64,000 nucleotides of DNA from Eubacterium callanderi (GTDB taxonomy: Bacteria; Bacillota; Clostridia; Eubacteriales; Eubacteriaceae). How positions within the stretch are numbered: the first letter of the stretch is position 1; every line of letters starts with the position of its first letter. This document shows, piece after piece, positions 40,956-49,841 of the stretch. The notes below the pieces were generated by a model. The model was not told the origin of the DNA, ran no database searches, and saw only the letters and a list, made by a program, of their open reading frames with translations. Made by a program: the position numbers and the translations under genes. The stretch is taken from assembly GCF_900142645.1 (NCBI RefSeq), contig NZ_FRBP01000001.1:310001-374000 (forward strand), written 5' to 3'.

Positions 40956-41962
40956 CATTGGCACTTGCTGATCGTTTCATAATAGTGCTGCGCTATAATA
41001 TGTATAATGAAATCTCCATAGCTTTCGCACCGTTTTTCATCCATTCCCTGAACTGTTTCCAGTTCAATCCGGTTTTTAGGCTTCATATTAACCAGATTTT
41101 CAATGCTTCGCCTGTCCAAAACCTCCGCTGCGGCAATCCGCTCTCTCTGACTTTGCTCTTTCGCGAAAGCTGTCAGCTTATTTTTAAGGCATTGGTCTTC
41201 CCTTGAAAACTTCGTAAGGTCCGGGACCTTAATCTCGTGGATTTCTGTTTCGGGTAGATAAAAGGATTGCGCTGTTTTCCTCCGGGCAGATACCGGGGCT
41301 AGGCTTTCTCCGCTGGTATAGAGCTTCAGCCGATTATAAAGATACTGAATCCGATCTGGTGTTAAAACAACAGACTGCTCTGCTATCTGGCTGCGCAGCC
41401 TCTCAAAGAGCATCTTCCTGTTCAGCACCGTGTCTGTTGTTTCCAGACCCAAATCGCTTATCCCGCAGCGGTTGCTGAAAACAACATAGTCATGAACCCA
41501 TGCTTCCTTAATTTCCGGGTAGCGTGTGAGCAGAGCCCGCACAGTATATTTGTTTTCTTTAAGAGGATTTTCAAACGCCTTTCTATTGCCATCTTCCTTC
41601 AAAATATACCACTGCCTGTCCCCTTCGCCGCCCGTAACATAACCAGACTCATTTATAGAATTAAATAAATATAATCCCGTTGGGCAGATCAGCAAAACGT
41701 CAAGCTCCGCCTGATTTCCATCCTCCGCAAGGATTGACATGCGTGACAGAACCTCATTATTCTCACCTGGAAGCATTAAAAGTATTTGGTTCAGAAGCTG
41801 AGGGGCTGCTATTTTAGGGTTGATTTCGACAGCATAGCTGACCTCTGATTTACGCGGCTTAAACGTACTTTTCATGCGCCGGCTTATAAACTTTATCATC
41901 ACAAACGCAAAAACAACCAGCACCAGCAGGTAAAAAAATCCCAACAATATCTTTAGCATCAT
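40955..41962 (-). CDS. membrane-anchored degenerate NERD protein with HRDC domain
   Basis: 335 residues. Membrane anchor at ~3-25. NERD-like domain ~40-170 with AELDVLLICPTGLYLFNSIN; Glu86 and Asp88 align with the nuclease acidic residues, but the E-x-K of the active site is replaced by N-S-I (101-103). HRDC domain at the C-terminus (LKNKLTAFAKEQSQRERIAA ... NRIELETVQGM), a nucleic-acid-binding fold. So probably not a nuclease by itself. Lies next to an apparently intact NERD gene. Confidence 0.8.
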   Translation of the reverse strand: MMLKILLGFFYLLVLVVFAFVMIKFISRRMKSTFKPRKSEVSYAVEINPKIAAPQLLNQILLMLPGENNEVLSRMSILAEDGNQAELDVLLICPTGLYLFNSINESGYVTGGEGDRQWYILKEDGNRKAFENPLKENKYTVRALLTRYPEIKEAWVHDYVVFSNRCGISDLGLETTDTVLNRKMLFERLRSQIAEQSVVLTPDRIQYLYNRLKLYTSGESLAPVSARRKTAQSFYLPETEIHEIKVPDLTKFSREDQCLKNKLTAFAKEQSQRERIAAAEVLDRRSIENLVNMKPKNRIELETVQGMDEKRCESYGDFIIHIIAQHYYETISKCQ

Positions 41963-42006
41963 TTATCCCCCCTCTTTTTTTATTATACTATACTTTCACA
42001 TATAAA

Positions 42007-42042
42007 AAACAGGCTGCAACAGGATTTTTTTGCAGCCTGTTT
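42007..42042 (-). terminator. terminator between the two NERD genes
   Basis: AAACAGGCTGCAA / TTGCAGCCTGTTT, 13-bp stem, so the genes are probably separate units. Confidence 0.8.
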
Positions 42043-42076
42043 CATCAGGTTCTTGAGTTTATCAATCTAGGTACTA

Positions 42077-42721
42077 TCATTTTAAACTCTTAACCTGTTT
42101 TTTATGTTTTCGCTTTACCTTGCCGTTCATATTGGTAAATTCCTGGAGCCGCCTTTCAAAGAGTGCCAGCTCTTTTCCAGAAAACTTATTAAAGCTGAAA
42201 CGGAGCTTCCATTTCAGTTTCCTTTTTAAATCTGTATCCTTTAAAACCTGAACCCTGCGATTTTTGATCTTTACTCTTTTTATTTCACTGCTGCCACAGA
42301 ACACAATACGTGAATAAACAACCCGTGGATTAATTTCTGGAAGTAAACGCAATAATGCCCGGATATGCCCTTCATTTTGCCATACAGGATTATAGAAAGG
42401 AACCTTTTTCCCATTGCGCAAAACCTTGAGCCACTCATTATACCGTTCGTCCCCATAGATATTGCCGCGGTAATTTTTAATTTCAAAGACAAATATTCCC
42501 TTTCGACTAAGCAGAAGAAGATCAATCTCTGTGGTTCCCCTGGCTGTAGGCAGATAGAGATTTCGTAGAATCACACTGCTTCTGGGCGCTGCTTGATTGA
42601 GCATCTGGTAAATTTCTGTTTCGCCCATTTCGCCCGCTTTATATTTCTTTCTATTTTTAATATATTGATTAAAGCTTATCACCGCAGCAAAAAGCAGTAC
42701 CAGAAAAATTAGCCACAGCAT
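42077..42721 (-). CDS. membrane-anchored NERD nuclease-related protein
   Basis: 214 residues. Membrane segment ~2-17, then the NERD domain: AGEMGETEIYQMLNQ, TTEIDLLLLSRKGIFVFEIK (Glu65, Asp67, Glu80, Lys82), a PD-(D/E)xK-type active site that looks intact, and WQNEGHIRALLRLL. C-terminus very basic. Nuclease activity and role unproven for this family; some members sit in defence or plasmid loci. Confidence 0.85.
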   Translation of the reverse strand: MLWLIFLVLLFAAVISFNQYIKNRKKYKAGEMGETEIYQMLNQAAPRSSVILRNLYLPTARGTTEIDLLLLSRKGIFVFEIKNYRGNIYGDERYNEWLKVLRNGKKVPFYNPVWQNEGHIRALLRLLPEINPRVVYSRIVFCGSSEIKRVKIKNRRVQVLKDTDLKRKLKWKLRFSFNKFSGKELALFERRLQEFTNMNGKVKRKHKKQVKSLK

Positions 42722-42735
42722 CTTTTCTCCATCTT

Positions 42736-44091
42736 TTAAAGCTTTATTATTTTAAAAGTATCCAGTATATAGGCGATCATAATGGCAATAGTAAAGACCG
42801 GCGCAATGTATTTGAGCATAAAAATATAAAGCTTCTCTCTTTTAAACTCGCCTGAAGATTTAAGCTCACTCAGAACAAAATCTGGTTTAATAATCCATCC
42901 AACCAAAACACATGTCAGGCAAGAGCCTAAAGGCATCAGAATATAATTGGATGCAAAGTCCATAAAGTCAAGGATCTGCAGACCAAATATCTGAACACTG
43001 TCCCACAGGCCAAAACCAAGACTTGGAGCCATACCCACAACAAAACAAAGCAGCGCCACCATAAAAACAGCATTCTTTCTCGGCAGCTTAAACTGGTCAC
43101 ATACAGCGCTGATAATTGCCTCCATTAAGGAAATAACTGAGGTGAGCGCAGCAAAAAGCACTAAAGCAAAGAAAATCGCACCGATGGCGCCGCCCATTGG
43201 CATGGAAGCAAATACTTTAGGTAAAGTGATAAACATAAGGCCAGGACCTGCGTTCAGCGCACTTGGATCTCCACCCGAAAATGCAAAGACAGCTGGAACG
43301 ATCATCATTGCTGCCAGTATTGCAATACCCGTGTCAAAAATCTCAATTTGACCGACACACTTCTCAATGTTTTCATCCTTTTTCATATATGATCCATAGG
43401 TAACCATAATTGCCATCCCCAGAGACATTGAGTAAAACATCTGTCCCATGGCGGCTACAACACCCATAATTGAAAATCTCGAAAAATCAGGGATTAAAAG
43501 GTATTTAAAGCCATCGAGAGCTCCTGGCAGTGTAAATGAATAACCGGCCAGAAAAATCGTCAGAAGAACCAGAACAGGCATCAGTATCTTGCTGGCTCTC
43601 TCAATTCCTCCCTTAACACCACCAAACAGGATAACGGCTCCGATTAAAATAAAAAGCCCCATCCAGATAATAGGCTCTGCACTTGTACTGATATAATTTG
43701 AAAAGAAAGTATCGGTTGCGGCCTCTGTCATCCCGCCAGTCGCAAAAACAGCCAGATACTTAATAACCCATCCGCCAATCACGCTGTAATACGGCGTAAT
43801 AATCGCAGCAACCACAACTGCAAAAACACCAATAAAGGCCGACTTAGAGTTTAATTTTTTATAGGCGCCAATGGGGCTCAGACGGGTTTTTCGCCCAATC
43901 GCAATCTCTGTTGTCATCAAAGTATAACCAAAGGTCAATGCTAAAATAATATAAACTAAAATAAATGCTCCGCCGCCATACTTTGCAGCGTAATATGGAA
44001 AGCGCCATATATTGCCAAGCCCAACTGCTGAACCCGCAGCAGCCAGTACAAAACCGAGCTTTCCTGAAAACTGACTTCTCTTTCGATTCTC
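42736..44091 (-). CDS. neurotransmitter:sodium symporter (NSS) family transporter
   Basis: About 451 residues. SGKLGFVLAAAGSAVGLGNI and WRFPYYAAKYGGGAFILVY are the TM1-2 signature of bacterial NSS (LeuT-like) amino-acid transporters; about 11 to 12 membrane segments. I prefer the GTG at 44091, giving the usual short N-terminus; a TTG at 44136 is the longest start. Substrate (perhaps an amino acid) not visible. Same strand as the MarR gene 170 bases upstream but separated by a terminator. Confidence 0.9.
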   Translation of the reverse strand, partial: ENRKRSQFSGKLGFVLAAAGSAVGLGNIWRFPYYAAKYGGGAFILVYIILALTFGYTLMTTEIAIGRKTRLSPIGAYKKLNSKSAFIGVFAVVVAAIITPYYSVIGGWVIKYLAVFATGGMTEAATDTFFSNYISTSAEPIIWMGLFILIGAVILFGGVKGGIERASKILMPVLVLLTIFLAGYSFTLPGALDGFKYLLIPDFSRFSIMGVVAAMGQMFYSMSLGMAIMVTYGSYMKKDENIEKCVGQIEIFDTGIAILAAMMIVPAVFAFSGGDPSALNAGPGLMFITLPKVFASMPMGGAIGAIFFALVLFAALTSVISLMEAIISAVCDQFKLPRKNAVFMVALLCFVVGMAPSLGFGLWDSVQIFGLQILDFMDFASNYILMPLGSCLTCVLVGWIIKPDFVLSELKSSGEFKREKLYIFMLKYIAPVFTIAIMIAYILDTFKIIKL

Positions 44092-44214
44092 CACTAAATC
44101 AAAAACGCTCCTCACTTTTAAATTTACGTGCCTCAATTTTCAAAGGCTGTTTTATTGCCTTTGAACGCACCAATTTTTTATTATATACGAAAACCACTTT
44201 AATGTACAGCAAAA

Positions 44215-44246
44215 AAGCACACAGGGACATCGCTCTGTGTGCTTTC
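44215..44246. terminator. terminator between MarR and NSS genes
   Basis: AAAGCACACAG / CTGTGTGCTTT, 11-bp stem, with T-run on the minus strand. Confidence 0.8.
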
Positions 44247-44261
44247 ATCCACAATCAACCT

Positions 44262-44684
44262 TTATTTAAAATCTCCATTCGCAATAATCCGCAAATAGGC
44301 TTTAAGCTGCTCCTGCTGTGTGCTGTCTAAATCCTTTAGTGCCTCAATATTGACCTCTTCAATAATTTTCAAAACAGGTTCTTCCAGAAGATTCCCCTTT
44401 TCTGTCGCAATCACCTGGACTTCTCTGCGATCCTCTACATTGACAATACGGTCAATCAGTCCTTTTTTCTGCATCCTGTCCAGAACCCCTGAAATCGTAG
44501 AGGTTTCAAGACATAAGGTGTCCGCGATCTGCTTGGGTGTATTATGCTCCCTGCCCCATAAGCAGTTCAGCACGCCATACTGTGAAGGCGTAATGTCATA
44601 AGGCGCCAGCCTTTGGCTTAAGTACTGAAAAACATTATGCTGGGCTGTCGTCAATAAAAAATTTATACAATCTTGTAATTCCAT
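44262..44684 (-). CDS. MarR-family regulator
   Basis: 140 residues. Winged helix TPKQIADTLCLETSTISGVL then DRMQKKGLIDRIVNVEDRRE. Own strong promoter (44737-44765). It lies between the NSS gene and the acyl-CoA genes; which it controls is open. Confidence 0.9.
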   Translation of the reverse strand: MELQDCINFLLTTAQHNVFQYLSQRLAPYDITPSQYGVLNCLWGREHNTPKQIADTLCLETSTISGVLDRMQKKGLIDRIVNVEDRREVQVIATEKGNLLEEPVLKIIEEVNIEALKDLDSTQQEQLKAYLRIIANGDFK

Positions 44685-44736
44685 AAAAATCCTCTATTCT
44701 AATTCTTTTGTTACAGAAATATTTACATTCTAAACA

Positions 44737-44765
44737 ATTATATTTTATCCTCTGTTTTTTGTCAA
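44737..44765 (-). promoter_or_regulatory. promoter of MarR gene
   Basis: Minus strand TTGACA, 17 bases, TATAAT. Confidence 0.85.
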
Positions 44766-44780
44766 TTGAATTCGCACAAA

Positions 44781-44810
44781 AACTCCTGACCGTTAAAACC
44801 ATCAGGAGTT
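44781..44810 (-). terminator. terminator of the acyl-CoA operon
   Basis: AACTCCTGA / TCAGGAGTT with 12-base loop and TTTTTG on the minus strand, 84 bases past the acyl-CoA dehydrogenase stop. Confidence 0.8.
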
Positions 44811-44893
44811 TTGGGGTTCTATGTAAAAATCGGCAATAAAGGATTCTTACATCAAGCGTATAGCAGTTTATAAGAGAGGTGTCATAAGAATTA

Positions 44894-46033
44894 TTATCTG
44901 AACAATTGTCCGCTGATAACCAATTTCTGGATTTCATTGGTTCCTTCATAAATCTGAGTAATCTTAGCGTCCCGCATCATACGTTCGACATGATAGTCTT
45001 TCATATACCCATTACCACCAAGCATCTGTACAGCTTCTGTTGTAACATGCATCGCAGCATCGGTACAAAGAAGTTTTGCTTTTGCAGCTGATAAAGTATA
45101 AGGTCTTCCCTCAGATTTATCCAACGCTGCTTTGTAGAGCATTAATCGCGCCTGCTCAATCTGACATTCCAGTTCGACCATTTTAAATGCAAGGTACTGG
45201 TTCTTATACAATGGTTTTCCAAACTGCTCACGCTGCATTAAATACTTTCGGGCAATCTCGAATGCGCCTTCGGCAAGCCCCAGCCCCTGTGCTGCAACGC
45301 CAATACGGCCGCCGTCAAGGGTTTTCATAGCTACCTTAAAGCCCTGTCCTTCTTCACCCATCAGATTTTCTGCCGGGATTTTACAGTTATCAAAGATAAG
45401 CTCAGATACCTGGGCTGCACGAATCCCCATTTTATCTTCAATTTTTCCGATCGAAAATCCTGGAGTCCCTTTTTTGACTAAAAAACAAGATAAACCTTTT
45501 GCTTTCTTTTCTGGCTGAGTTAAAGCGTAAACTGCAAAATAATCTGCTAAAGGCCCGTTTGTATTAAAACACTTAGCACCATTTAAAATATAGTGGTCTC
45601 CTTCTCTGGTAGCTGTAGTAATACATCCGCCTGCGTCTGAGCCAGCGTTAGGTTCTGTCAGACCAAAAGCGCCAAAGCTCTGACCAGATAATACCGGTGG
45701 TAAAAATTCTCGTTTCTGTTCTTCCGAAGCAGCGTTTGACACACTTCCACCGTAGAGGGAGGTTGATACTGAGTAAGAAATAGCAACAGATCCGTCAACC
45801 TTGGCAATTTCTTCAACGGCAATGGCATAATCAAGGTAATCTCCACCCTGTCCGCCGTATTCTTTTGGATAAGGAAGGCCAATCAGCCCCATTTCACCCA
45901 TTTTTTTATAAGCGTCAACCGGAAAAGTACTTGTCTCGTCTCTTTCCCGGACACCTGGCAATAATTCTTTTTCCGCAAATTCACGTACAGCCTTCTGCAA
46001 TGCCAACCTTTTATCATCTAACTGAAAATCCAT
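44894..46033 (-). CDS. acyl-CoA dehydrogenase, short-chain type
   Basis: 379 residues. GAFGLTEPNAGSDAGG and the late IYEGTNEIQKLVISGQL with the catalytic-base region are the family signatures; strongly like butyryl-CoA dehydrogenase. It oxidises or reduces short acyl-CoA with electron-transfer flavoprotein, whose genes are not adjacent. Last gene of a three-gene operon with crotonase and CoA-transferase. Confidence 0.92.
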   Translation of the reverse strand: MDFQLDDKRLALQKAVREFAEKELLPGVRERDETSTFPVDAYKKMGEMGLIGLPYPKEYGGQGGDYLDYAIAVEEIAKVDGSVAISYSVSTSLYGGSVSNAASEEQKREFLPPVLSGQSFGAFGLTEPNAGSDAGGCITTATREGDHYILNGAKCFNTNGPLADYFAVYALTQPEKKAKGLSCFLVKKGTPGFSIGKIEDKMGIRAAQVSELIFDNCKIPAENLMGEEGQGFKVAMKTLDGGRIGVAAQGLGLAEGAFEIARKYLMQREQFGKPLYKNQYLAFKMVELECQIEQARLMLYKAALDKSEGRPYTLSAAKAKLLCTDAAMHVTTEAVQMLGGNGYMKDYHVERMMRDAKITQIYEGTNEIQKLVISGQLFR

Positions 46034-46075
46034 TTAAAAAACTCCTTTTTATATCTTTTAATATTTAAAAACTTT

Positions 46076-47632
46076 TTAATTACCTTTTATTCCCATTAAC
46101 TCGTCCCGGAAAATCCGCCAGTCCATGAGCGCCGGCTCTCCGTCCATTTTAGGTGCAAAGTCCATTTGATCAAGGACATCTTTTTGCAAATCAATCCCCG
46201 GGGCGATTTCAATGAGATATACACCGTCTTTTCTCAGTTCGAAAACAGCGCGTTCAGTAATATACATGACCGGTTGACCGGTTTTGTTAGCGTAATCTCC
46301 ACTAAAGGTAATCTGTTCTGCCTCTGTTATAAATTTTTTAGATTTGCCTTCCTGGATAATTTTAATTTTTCCGTCTTTAATCTCAGTCTTTAGCCCTCCA
46401 GCGGTAAACGTACCACAGAAGTAAACCTTCTTTGCGTTTTGTGTAATATTGATAAAGCCACCACACCCTGCAATTCTTGGTCCAAATTTGGAAACGTTAA
46501 TATTTCCTTTTTCATCTGCCTGAGCCAGTCCAAGAAATGCCAGGTCGACTCCACCACCATCATAAAAATCAAACTGATAAGCCTGATCCAGAATGCACTC
46601 TGGATTGAGCGCTGCGCCAAACTGTGATCCCCCTTGTGGAACACCGCCAATCGGACCAGCCTCAACAGTCAACGTCATATAATCGCCAATTCCTTCTTCA
46701 TTTGCGACACGAGAAATATACTCAGGTATACCAATTCCAAGATTGACGACACTGTCCTCCATAAGCTCAAGGGCGGCCCGCCTTCCAATAATCTTTTTGG
46801 TACACATACAGTCTGCTTTTGTATCACCAAGCGGTGACTGTGTTGCACCGGTCAATGAAGCATCAAAAGGATGTCCAAAACACTGCTGATGGTCTCCTTC
46901 TTCTGCGACAACGACTGCGTCAACATAAATCCGGGGAATTTTCACCAATCTGGGATCAAGGGTACCGCCCTTTACAATTTTTTCGACCTGTACCACGACT
47001 TTTCCACCGCTGTTTTTAGCTGCCTGAGCGATGGAGGTTGCCTCAAGAGAAGCGACCTCGTTTTCGACCGTAACATTGCCGTATTCGTCAGCATAGCTTC
47101 CCCTTAAAAAAGCAACGTGGACTGGAAAAGCTTTGTAAAGCAATTTTTCCTGCCCATTGATGTCAATCAACTCGACAATGTCATCTTTGGTGATCTCATT
47201 TAGTTTCCCTCCCTGATTTCTGGGGTCAACAAAGGTGTTTAAACCAACATGTGTAATTGTTCCGACACGGTTCCCCGCAATATCTCTGAAAAGCTGAGAA
47301 ATGGTTCCCTGTGGCAGATTGTAGCCTTCAATTTTATTATCAATTACCATGGTTCCAAGCTGAGGAACCATATTCCAATGACCGCCGATAACACGCTTTA
47401 CCATGCCCTCATGGGCAAAGTGGTCAGCCCCGCTGCCATCCCGGTTTCCCTGAGCTGCTGCGTAAATCAATGTAAGGTTTTTAGGTTCCCCCGTTTCCAG
47501 AAAGCGTTTTTCCAATGCTTTTGTCAGCGTTTCAGGACAGCAGCTCCCAACAAAGCCTCCAGTAACAATAATTTGATTATTTTGAACCAGATCTGCTGCT
47601 TGCTTGGGTGTTAAAACAGGTATATGTTTCAT
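46076..47632 (-). CDS. acyl-CoA:carboxylate CoA-transferase (fused family I, propionate CoA-transferase-like)
   Basis: 518 residues, alpha and beta halves fused. VTGGFVGSCCPETLTKALE starts the alpha part; LTVEAGPIGGVPQGGSQFG in the beta part holds the catalytic Glu. Length and this motif resemble propionate CoA-transferase. It would activate a carboxylate using acetyl-CoA or release the product acid. Substrate range not readable. Confidence 0.88.
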   Translation of the reverse strand: MKHIPVLTPKQAADLVQNNQIIVTGGFVGSCCPETLTKALEKRFLETGEPKNLTLIYAAAQGNRDGSGADHFAHEGMVKRVIGGHWNMVPQLGTMVIDNKIEGYNLPQGTISQLFRDIAGNRVGTITHVGLNTFVDPRNQGGKLNEITKDDIVELIDINGQEKLLYKAFPVHVAFLRGSYADEYGNVTVENEVASLEATSIAQAAKNSGGKVVVQVEKIVKGGTLDPRLVKIPRIYVDAVVVAEEGDHQQCFGHPFDASLTGATQSPLGDTKADCMCTKKIIGRRAALELMEDSVVNLGIGIPEYISRVANEEGIGDYMTLTVEAGPIGGVPQGGSQFGAALNPECILDQAYQFDFYDGGGVDLAFLGLAQADEKGNINVSKFGPRIAGCGGFINITQNAKKVYFCGTFTAGGLKTEIKDGKIKIIQEGKSKKFITEAEQITFSGDYANKTGQPVMYITERAVFELRKDGVYLIEIAPGIDLQKDVLDQMDFAPKMDGEPALMDWRIFRDELMGIKGN

Positions 47633-47641
47633 CTCATCACC

Positions 47642-48418
47642 CTAAAAGTCCTTTAAAGCTGCTTTTCTTTTTTCCAGAAACGCACTCATACCCTCTTTTT
47701 TGTCATTTGTAGAAAACGCCAGACCAAAAAGATCTGATTCAAATCTGCAACCTGAAGCCAAGTCAACATCCATACCGGTATTGATAGCAGATTTTGCCAG
47801 TGCTACGGCATAGCTCGCTTTACTGATGATTTTTTCTGCCATTTTCAAGCAGGTGCTCATTAATTCATCTTTTGGAACAACTTTATTGGCTAAACCAATC
47901 CGGTATGCCTCCTGTGCATCAATTTGATCGGTTGTAAAAATCAGTTCTTTCGCTCTTCCTTTTCCTACAAGTCTCGGTAAACGTTGAGTGCCTCCAAAGC
48001 CAGGAAGGATTCCAAGATTTACCTCAGGCTGGGCAAACTTCGCATTATCAGCTGCAATACGAATATCGCAGGCCATAGACAACTCACAACCGCCCCCTAA
48101 AGCGTAGCCGTTAACCGCTGCGATGGTCACCTGCGGAATATTTTCAAGCTTAGCAAACGTTTCATGGGCCAGCAGGCACATCTGCCGACCTTCCACCGGA
48201 GTGCCATTCACCATTTCTGCAATATCTGCACCTGCAACAAAAGCTTTCTCGCCAGACCCGATTACGATTACAACTTTAATGTCTTTACGTTCCTCGATTT
48301 CACTTACAAGCTGCTTTAATTCTGAAAGGGTTTCGCTATTCAGAGCATTGAGCGCTTTTGGACGATTAATTGTAATCACACCAACTTCATTTTCCACATT
48401 AAATAATAAATTGTTCAT
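47642..48418 (-). CDS. crt: enoyl-CoA hydratase / crotonase
   Basis: 258 residues. GEKAFVAGADIAEM oxyanion region, GGGCELSMACDIRIAAD and FAQPEVNLGILPGFGGTQRL with the two catalytic Glu. Resembles clostridial crotonase, which interconverts 3-hydroxybutyryl-CoA and crotonyl-CoA. First gene of the operon; the ~150-base leader has a terminator-like hairpin. The hydroxybutyryl-CoA dehydrogenase and thiolase genes are not nearby, so the operon may serve another acid. Confidence 0.9.
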   Translation of the reverse strand: MNNLLFNVENEVGVITINRPKALNALNSETLSELKQLVSEIEERKDIKVVIVIGSGEKAFVAGADIAEMVNGTPVEGRQMCLLAHETFAKLENIPQVTIAAVNGYALGGGCELSMACDIRIAADNAKFAQPEVNLGILPGFGGTQRLPRLVGKGRAKELIFTTDQIDAQEAYRIGLANKVVPKDELMSTCLKMAEKIISKASYAVALAKSAINTGMDVDLASGCRFESDLFGLAFSTNDKKEGMSAFLEKRKAALKDF

Positions 48419-48491
48419 TGTAGAACCCCCTAAAAATAATCTATTTTATGTAAAAATCTTGGATGTACATATTTTGTATAAAAATAGATAG

Positions 48492-48603
48492 CATGCAAAT
48501 TATACAAGCTATAAAAACCGCCTTTCGGCGTTTCCTTATAAAAATACTTTGTATGCAAATTACTCGTTGGCTATAATATACACCCTATAACATTTTCTGT
48601 CAA
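48492..48603 (-). promoter_or_regulatory. crt operon promoter and leader with hairpin
   Basis: Minus strand TTGACA (48598-48603), 17 bases, TATATT (48575-48580). In the leader, CGCC-tetraloop-GGCG with T-run (48518-48531) makes a short terminator. TAATTTGCATRC occurs on both sides of it (about 48551-48562 and 48492-48503). An attenuated or regulated leader is likely. Confidence 0.65.
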
Positions 48604-48640
48604 GATATTTTCAAATTTTTTTAAAATTCTTAAAAAAATA

Positions 48641-48675
48641 CCACCATCAATACATTGGGAGACCATTGATGGTGG
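48641..48675 (-). terminator. hairpin upstream of crt promoter
   Basis: CCACCATCAA / TTGATGGTGG with a 15-base loop and a T-run on the minus strand. The stretch 48676-49074 is AT-rich and I see no gene in it. Confidence 0.65.
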
Positions 48676-49074
48676 AGAGAGGGGACTTATAAGAGAATAA
48701 ATCCTATACATTTTATATTTTACACCGTATTCGAAAAAAAAGATATATGTAAAAAGTGCAAATTTCATTTTTTTATAAACTTGTTCTTATTTTATGCATA
48801 AAATACCCTTTTAAAATTATCTTTTTTTCTTCACACATTACCATTTTCCTGAAAATATACTCATAGCTCTCAAGCATCGCTAAAATAAAAAACATACTCC
48901 TTTGTACATTTTAATTACTATTTTTATTTTATAATAATTTTCACGAAAAGATATACTTTAACGACCAGAAAAAAATCACTCACGATACAGCAAAATAAGT
49001 GTTTCAAATGCTTTTTCAGGTGCTGTTTAAAACATTAAACCTGATATAAATCAAATTTTATCTGAGGAAAATTT

Positions 49075-49108
49075 AAAGCAGAGTCCATTATCGAAATAGG
49101 CCTGCTTT
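49075..49108 (-). terminator. weak terminator after SpoIIM-like gene
   Basis: AAAGCAG / CTGCTTT with 20-base loop; T-run partial. Confidence 0.45.
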
Positions 49109-49110
49109 TA

Positions 49111-49740
49111 TTATATGGCAAAATTTATTAACAGAGGCGTAAGGTAGCTCTCGATCAGCGCCGCAATAATCAGCAGCGGAACAATGATCAGCAAATATGT
49201 TCTCAGCACATTAATAAGCTCTTCCTTTAACCGGATACCTGAATCAGATTTACAGACAATGAGACACAGTGTTTTACAAATGTAGAACCCCAAAGAAATT
49301 CCCAAAAATAACGCAGTCAGCTCAAAAATACCATGGGGCAAAATTCCAAACACAATCATCTTTCCAACTGAGGCAGCTCCCGTCATTTTTACCATTGCAA
49401 AGACAACGGACAATGAAGCCGCGTTAATAAGAACAACCCATACCGGTAGGAATAAGAAAGGCATAAAGCCCAGCAGTATTGATATGGTTGTGGCCTGGAG
49501 ATTATTAAAAAACAGACTTCCAGATGCTATGCTGCCATCCGCATTCAATATATCTTTACTTAAAATGGCTTCTGTAAACGCCTTGAACAGCGCTTCAACT
49601 GCTTCTTGATGCCCCAGCAGCACAAAATAAAGCAGGACGCTGAATCCTACAAACACAAGTGCTAAAGTAATAAAAATCCAAAGGATTTTTGATTTTAAAA
49701 ATTTCCCTATCTGAAGATACTGCTCTTTAACAAAATTCAT
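49111..49740 (-). CDS. SpoIIM-family membrane protein
   Basis: 209 residues, about five membrane segments. NNLQATTISILLGFMPFLFL and GILPHGIFELTALFLGISLG, then ALIESYLTPLL, match the stage II sporulation protein M / DUF95 family. In sporulators it helps engulfment, but many members are in non-sporulation loci. Start ATG 49740. Confidence 0.85.
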   Translation of the reverse strand: MNFVKEQYLQIGKFLKSKILWIFITLALVFVGFSVLLYFVLLGHQEAVEALFKAFTEAILSKDILNADGSIASGSLFFNNLQATTISILLGFMPFLFLPVWVVLINAASLSVVFAMVKMTGAASVGKMIVFGILPHGIFELTALFLGISLGFYICKTLCLIVCKSDSGIRLKEELINVLRTYLLIIVPLLIIAALIESYLTPLLINFAI

Positions 49741-49816
49741 CAGTTTTCTCCTTGTGACTATATTAACTCCATTATACTTGCATTTTCTTCAAAGCGCAAT
49801 GATTTTAAAACAATAA

Positions 49817-49838
49817 AAGCACCCCAAACGAGGTGCTT
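49817..49838 (-). terminator. terminator after membrane-protein gene
   Basis: AAGCACC / GGTGCTT, 7-bp stem, T-run on the minus strand. Confidence 0.6.
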
Positions 49839-49841
49839 CAC

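Noticed and set aside
44635-44949. 104-codon minus frame between MarR and acyl-CoA dehydrogenase
   Set aside because: It spans a terminator and a consensus promoter and has no ribosome site; low-complexity translation.
44894-48418. Complete butyrate pathway
   Set aside because: Only crotonase, CoA-transferase and acyl-CoA dehydrogenase are present; thiolase, hydroxybutyryl-CoA dehydrogenase and etfAB are absent from the window.
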